64,000 nucleotides of DNA from Borovskyia barvae (Eukaryota > Euglenozoa > Kinetoplastea > Trypanosomatida > Trypanosomatidae). The notes under the pieces are model-generated. The model did no database searches and was not told the DNA's origin. It saw nothing but the letters and a program-made list of their open reading frames with translations. Below, in pieces: positions 59,410 through 64,000 of this stretch. A program made the translations under genes and the position numbers. Positions within the stretch are counted from its first letter, which is position 1, and every line of letters starts with the position of its first letter. Location: positions 62,001-126,000 of the forward strand of contig JASAOM010001073.1 in assembly GCA_030849085.1 (NCBI GenBank). The letters are read 5' to 3'.

Positions 59410-60807
59410 CTACAAGTAGAGCTGCAGTACTTTACGGCCCTTCTCGACGTGTTCGTTGGAGGGGCCGAGGGCTTCAAAGATGCCGAGGATCACCTGACGC
59501 GCCGGTGTTACAGCCGAAGGGCCCAGGCAAAGTTCCTTCGGAACCACGCCGCGATCCTTCAGAGCGGGTAGAAGTTTTGGCTCGGCACGGATGAGGCGGA
59601 GGCATTCCTCAATCCCCTGACCTGGAACCCCTTCGATGTAGAAAGCGACGGCGCGCTTGAGGTGGTGCTTGTAGAACTCTACCGGCTCGCTCACAAGCTC
59701 ATCGTACTTGAGAAGCCGCATGTAGTTGTCTGTAAGAGGGTCGTAGTCCACAAGCCGCATCAGTTCGATGCGTACCACAGCCTCGGCGACGCCTCGCATG
59801 TCCTGCGTCGCAAACGGGAACCGATCGCGCACCTGCGCCGCAAACTCAAACGCCTTCTCACGCTGCTTCAGCGTCATGGCACACATCGCCAACCCACAGA
59901 GCGCCTCTGGTGCGGTGTTGTAGCATGGCTCTCGCTTCAGTCGGGCCCACAGCTCACGATCCATCTTTTTGTTCGGAACGCCGTAGCGCTGGTTGACCAC
60001 CTCAATCTCCTCGTTCGACAAGCGAAGCGCCTTTTCGAAAAGCTCCTGGCCTTTGAGGGCATCACCACCTTGCATTTTATTGTGGGCGGCAGTGATGAGG
60101 GTCATGGCGTTCTCGTCGTCGTTGTCGTGTCGTTTGATTTTGTGGATGGTGGAGTTGCCGTCTGCTACCGTCTTGGACTCCGTTACAGCGAAGTCGATGA
60201 AGGCCTCCACAGCCTCCTTCACCTGCGACTCGCCCACGACGCCAACCAGCTTATCGTAGAAATTCTTGTTGCGCATAAAGTAGACCATAGGGAACATATG
60301 CGGGTCGATGCTAAACTTGGCCATCAGCCCAGGTTCCTGAAGGCAGTCCACCATGCCAAGCTTGATAGCCAGTCCTGCATCCTTTCCGAATTCTTGATAA
60401 AGCTCCCCGTAATTACCGTTCTTGAGACGCCGGTTCGCCTGGTCTACCTGATGACGAAGGATCTCTGTGTACTGCCTCACCTCAGGGTGATTGGTCACCA
60501 TGAAATACAGAAAGAGTGGCACTTTCGAGTTCATCTCCGTCGTGATATTTTTTGAGGTAACCTGCACGACACCAAGCAGGGAGTCACCGTGACCGGTCGA
60601 ACTTTGCGAGCCGACGCTGGCGGGCCCTCCAGGAGTGGCAGACGTTCCCGTAGCCGTGGAGGTCCACCGTCGCTGCACTGAATAGTTCGGTGCCGCAACG
60701 AGCGTGCGATAAAGGAAGAGAGAGGGTCTCATGGCCGACCGTGTAGTGGGAGTAGGGTGTAGGCATGAGGCTACGCGCCGAGCCGTGGGGTGCGTAAAGC
60801 GGTTCAT
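59410..60807 (-). CDS. Mitochondrial thioredoxin-fold/TPR protein (YbbN/CnoX-like)
   Basis: The product is 465 aa, starting at the ATG on 60805-60807; the frame also opens with a GTG two codons earlier. The N-terminus (MNRFTHPTARRVASCLHPTP) is basic and hydroxylated, a likely mitochondrial presequence that may extend to about residue 55. Residues about 70-205 resemble a thioredoxin fold: VPLFLYFMV strand, a helical insertion, LGMVDCLQEPGLMAKFSI, and FPMVYFMRN with the cis-Pro strand. No CxxC is seen, so it is probably redox-inactive. The C-terminal half (about 225-465) is helical and TPR-like. Trx plus TPR is the layout of bacterial YbbN/CnoX, a holdase co-chaperone. It is the first minus-strand gene and converges on RPC2. 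Confidence 0.88.
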   Translation of the reverse strand: MNRFTHPTARRVASCLHPTPTTRSAMRPSLFLYRTLVAAPNYSVQRRWTSTATGTSATPGGPASVGSQSSTGHGDSLLGVVQVTSKNITTEMNSKVPLFLYFMVTNHPEVRQYTEILRHQVDQANRRLKNGNYGELYQEFGKDAGLAIKLGMVDCLQEPGLMAKFSIDPHMFPMVYFMRNKNFYDKLVGVVGESQVKEAVEAFIDFAVTESKTVADGNSTIHKIKRHDNDDENAMTLITAAHNKMQGGDALKGQELFEKALRLSNEEIEVVNQRYGVPNKKMDRELWARLKREPCYNTAPEALCGLAMCAMTLKQREKAFEFAAQVRDRFPFATQDMRGVAEAVVRIELMRLVDYDPLTDNYMRLLKYDELVSEPVEFYKHHLKRAVAFYIEGVPGQGIEECLRLIRAEPKLLPALKDRGVVPKELCLGPSAVTPARQVILGIFEALGPSNEHVEKGRKVLQLYL

Positions 60808-61625
60808 GGTCACCGGCCTAGTTGGGCACGTCAGAGCACTGGGCCACGCAGATGCTGGTTGATGATGCTTTTGTGAGTGGTAGAAGAGTCACTGTGGCAC
60901 CAAATAAGAGGCAGAAGAAGAGAGATTTTAAAAAGTTGCGCATAAGAAGCATAAAAGCAGTCGAGCGAATCGTGGTGCAATCCGTCTATTCTATTCAGGG
61001 GTGCGAGGATTGAGAGAAGAGAGGGAAGGTATCGCTCCTTTCAGTAGCGTGCAAAACCGCTCGTTCTACATCACGCTCCCCTCCAGTGCTCTCTCACCGT
61101 AGCACCACTACCGTACCTCTTCCCATGCGACGTAGATGGTGGTGAAGAGAGGTGTGTGCCTGTTGGTGCAGGCGGGCCAATAAGTTGCTGTAATACGGAG
61201 CTGCATGGCACCGCCAGTCACCGCTCCTCCGACAAAGAAGCAGAACGGCAAAAGAGAAGGGAGGGGAGGAGTGCGCCCACATTGGTCCTTCAAAGTCCAT
61301 GCTAAGCTCAGCGTTCCTCTGCGTGTGCGTCAATGTGGGCAAAGGGGGAGAGGCTGGGAGACCAGTGACGGACGAAAAACTTTCATACACACACACTCAA
61401 AAAGATACAGACAGTCACCCGTGGATGGATGGAACATCAGAGCAGACAAAGAGAAAGGAAAAGAGGGAGACGAAGAAGAGAACCCCCAGCAGCAATCCCA
61501 AAAGCAGGCAAACAGAAGCGTGTGGTGTGGTGCACACACGCAGGACAAAGGGCTGTCCCGCTCCCCCCATACACACACACACACACACACCTGCTCTCCT
61601 CTTCCTTTCCCTTCTTCTTCGCGTG
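60808..61625. other. Intergenic between two minus-strand genes
   Basis: No supported gene. It contains a CA run (about 61567-61592) and, read on the minus strand, pyrimidine-rich stretches near 61005-61030 and 60910-60930 that could provide the acceptor for the thioredoxin-like gene. Confidence 0.65.
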
Positions 61626-64000
61626 CTATAGGAAGAAGCGCTCGTCCATCATGGCTTTCTGACTCAAATTGGCAAGTCCCTCATGAACCCGGTAAAAGCG
61701 AATCACCATTTCCACGGCAAAGGTGAGCACAGCAGCCGCGTACACGTTGTGTAGAGACGCATCGATGGCGGCAAACAGGGCGGCGTACAGGATGAACAGG
61801 TCGAGGTCTAATCCGCAGAGAAAGGCGGAACCGTACGATCGAACATTGTCCATGAAAAACAAATCCTTCCCTCCCTGGTCACCGTGCTGCGGCCCGTTCA
61901 TGTACATCACATTGGGAGGGAAGTTAAGCCACTTCTGCAGGACGAGCTTGGCCAGAAGAGAACTTTCCGCCCGACGTACGCTCTGCTGAAAGGCGTAATT
62001 CATGCGATCGCGAATGGCTAGCGCCGTCTGCGAGTACACTCGAGGTTTCCGCGACATTCCGAAAAGGAAGCTGAAGTAGTGCCACCGGACTGCGCTAACA
62101 GCGTGTGAACGCTTGCCCAGCGAGCGCAGGTGTTCCTGGTACATCTCCATGTAGCACATGTAGAGGTACTGGCGTGTGTACGGCCCCAGGTAGACTTCAA
62201 ACGACTGGCATTTGTTCTGCCCGCCTAACCCACGGACCGGAAGGTTTCCTTGAGCCTCCAGGAAGAGGTTGCGCTGGAATTCTTGCATGCTCACGTCGGC
62301 GTGGGCATGAATAGACTCCCCGTGAATGTAAAAGCCCCACTGCTGCTCCAACAAAATCATGATGGAGATGTTGGATACGGAGCACAGGTCGACGAATGCC
62401 TGCAGCGGGTGTACAACGACGAAGCGGTAGTATATTTGGTATTCCAAGACGTAGACGACGAGCCCCACAGCAACCCAAAAGAATGTGTCCACTGCGATGC
62501 GGAGCGTGTCGAACGAGGTCGTCATGTCCCCTACATGCCGCGATCCACGCGGTACGCTCGCGGAGAGATTTTGGTAGCCTGCACCCACCAAAAAAAGGAG
62601 AACGATGGCGATAGTGGGCAGCGGGTGCCAGTACCGCAGCGCCTGCAACTCGTTGAGCTCATTCGCGAGAAAGGTGGAGCGCCACATACTCACCGGCACG
62701 ATTTTGTTCTCCCGTAAAAGCTGACCCTTAGAGCGCTCCCAGTCGATCACGAAGAAGTCTGCGTTGCACTGCTCGATCAGACCGTAGAATACAGCTACAC
62801 CTTTGGCGGTCACGGCAGCGTAAAGCATCCCATTCAAGTAAGCATCATCAGTCCTCATCGCGCGCGATAGCACCGATTGGTTCTTGTATGCCACCAGCAA
62901 ATACCATGAGGCAAGGGAGACCACGATAAAGAAGCAGTTGCTGATGTGGCTGCAGAGATACACGAGGAAGCGGAGCGCGGCCAGCCAATCAAAAACAAGG
63001 TACTGCCGGCGCCGCATCCAGCCGTATACGCACACCCATGCAGAGACAAAGCACAAGATGCACGTGACGATCAGGGCGATCTTCATTCCACCACTCACCG
63101 GGTCTGAGTCGGGCAGGTAGAACGCGTGCATCTCTGCCGACAGCGTAACGTCCGCACGACCACTGTCGTTCAGCGGATTTTGCAGAACGAACTTTAAAGG
63201 GTCCTCCGTGACGGCATCGGCGATAGTGGATGTCATTTTAGAGGCGTACTGAAGCACCAAAAGAGGGACGGTTGCTTGACTGCCGGCGTAGATTCGCGCG
63301 CCCAGTACCACAGCAGCATTCCAGAGCGTCGTGATGTACCGAGGCGAGGAGGAGTGTTGGGAGCTATCTCGGCCACCAGCGTTGTCGTACGCAAAGAAAC
63401 GACGGCGAAACCCGGCTGACGCCACCTGGCCATCGGCAGACGCACCGCCGCGGTACAGCCACGCGTCGTCGAATGTGTGGGGATGGAATCGATAGTTGGA
63501 GTAGTCCATGAGAATGGGCACGGGCAAGAGTTGCGTCGCGTTCGAAGGGTCCTCCAGATACAGTTCGTAAAACAAGGAAGCATTGGCCTGAGTGAACCAC
63601 ACCCAATTCACGTTGCACGAGGTTACTCGGGTGTCGCCTGCAACAAAGAACAGTTCCAGCGCCGTGTTGGCCAGGAAGCATGGGTTGACCTGATATACAA
63701 TGGCCTCATATCCCAACCAGTTACCGTAAAGGTCGTAAACGGAGACCACAAAGCGTAGCTGCTGGCGTGTATCAACGTTCGAAGCGGCATTGGCACCACT
63801 CAGAACTTCGGCGTTGCTGCGGGTGTAGTAAAGCCACGGAAGACCCTCGACAGTCTCACAGTGTGGGTCCAAGCACTGCCGGCTGCGCTTCAGTTCAAGG
63901 AACAGCGCACATGGCGTCGTGGTGGGGCGGTAGTGCATCAGCACACAAAGATTTGCCAGCAGGTTGCACGCAGTTGTGTTGCCCCGTTCGCACAAGATGG
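61626..64000 (-). CDS. MKS3: Meckelin (TMEM67/MKS3) homologue, 5'-partial
   Basis: At least 791 codons are present. The frame is still open at the window edge, so the N-terminus lies beyond 64000. The visible part starts in a Cys-containing ectodomain (about the first 305 residues), followed by several transmembrane segments. Meckelin landmarks appear in order: ADFFVIDWERSKGQ, a W-R-x-x-F-L-A-N-E-x-N-E-L motif, FVDLCSVSNISIMIL, GFYIHGESIHAHADVSMQEF, and the C-terminal end KAMMDERFFL (human TMEM67 ends DQRFLI). Meckelin is a multi-pass membrane protein of the ciliary transition zone (MKS module), so it would act at the base of the flagellum. This strand runs toward the convergent junction. Confidence 0.93.
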   Translation of the reverse strand, partial: ILCERGNTTACNLLANLCVLMHYRPTTTPCALFLELKRSRQCLDPHCETVEGLPWLYYTRSNAEVLSGANAASNVDTRQQLRFVVSVYDLYGNWLGYEAIVYQVNPCFLANTALELFFVAGDTRVTSCNVNWVWFTQANASLFYELYLEDPSNATQLLPVPILMDYSNYRFHPHTFDDAWLYRGGASADGQVASAGFRRRFFAYDNAGGRDSSQHSSSPRYITTLWNAAVVLGARIYAGSQATVPLLVLQYASKMTSTIADAVTEDPLKFVLQNPLNDSGRADVTLSAEMHAFYLPDSDPVSGGMKIALIVTCILCFVSAWVCVYGWMRRRQYLVFDWLAALRFLVYLCSHISNCFFIVVSLASWYLLVAYKNQSVLSRAMRTDDAYLNGMLYAAVTAKGVAVFYGLIEQCNADFFVIDWERSKGQLLRENKIVPVSMWRSTFLANELNELQALRYWHPLPTIAIVLLFLVGAGYQNLSASVPRGSRHVGDMTTSFDTLRIAVDTFFWVAVGLVVYVLEYQIYYRFVVVHPLQAFVDLCSVSNISIMILLEQQWGFYIHGESIHAHADVSMQEFQRNLFLEAQGNLPVRGLGGQNKCQSFEVYLGPYTRQYLYMCYMEMYQEHLRSLGKRSHAVSAVRWHYFSFLFGMSRKPRVYSQTALAIRDRMNYAFQQSVRRAESSLLAKLVLQKWLNFPPNVMYMNGPQHGDQGGKDLFFMDNVRSYGSAFLCGLDLDLFILYAALFAAIDASLHNVYAAAVLTFAVEMVIRFYRVHEGLANLSQKAMMDERFFL

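Noticed and set aside
1-64000. Transposons, SIDER-type retroposons or virus-like elements
   Set aside because: No transposase, reverse transcriptase, integrase or terminal repeat pair was recognised. Degenerate short SIDERs cannot be excluded without a profile search.

Overview
This window looks like a kinetoplastid nuclear chromosome, most likely Leishmania or a close relative (Leishmania sensu lato, Endotrypanum, Porcisia). The genes are intron-less and lie in one long same-strand array. They are separated by 0.6-2.8 kb gaps full of polypyrimidine tracts, (TA)n, (GA)n and (GT)n runs, the usual substrate for SL trans-splicing and coupled polyadenylation. A PGKB/PGKC pair, a BRCA2 with two BRC repeats and a DOT1 methyltransferase all have the trypanosomatid form. 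From memory, the gene content matches the start of Leishmania major chromosome 20 read in reverse; this was not checked by search.

Layout, plus strand: an unidentified protein with four possible PB1/ubiquitin-like modules (1850-5518), a MORN-repeat protein (8012-9352), an NB-ARC/STAND-type P-loop protein (11014-12681), three phosphoglycerate kinases (PGKA-like 14587-16137, PGKB 18865-20118, PGKC 22028-23470), a BK-like K+ channel (25613-28942), a degenerate endonuclease/exonuclease/phosphatase-fold protein (31771-33498), an MRG-domain protein (35734-36387), BRCA2 (37801-41373), ASF1 (42687-43163), a coiled-coil protein (45359-46231), a PiT phosphate permease (47616-49253), DOT1 (51181-52053), a WDR18/IPI3-like WD40 protein (53235-54485) and the RNA polymerase III second-largest subunit (55472-58849).

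The direction then switches. Two minus-strand genes converge on RPC2: a mitochondrial thioredoxin-fold/TPR protein (59410-60807) and a 5'-partial meckelin/TMEM67 (61626 to beyond 64000). The 0.56 kb convergent junction holds an unusually GC-rich, hairpin-forming block (about 76% GC over 180 bp). It is a candidate transcription-termination site and possibly a scar of chromosome-end fusion.

The genes do not form functional operons, since kinetoplastid arrays are co-transcribed whatever the gene function. Two local themes still stand out. The PGK cluster supplies cytosolic and glycosomal isoenzymes. ASF1, DOT1, MRG and BRCA2 put four chromatin or DNA-repair genes within about 17 kb. I saw no tRNA, rRNA, CRISPR array, transposon or virus-like element. 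Coding calls rest on conserved motifs and on starts at ATG. Several longer open frames begin at non-ATG codons and were trimmed. Untranslated regions and splice acceptors are inferred from polypyrimidine-AG patterns only.
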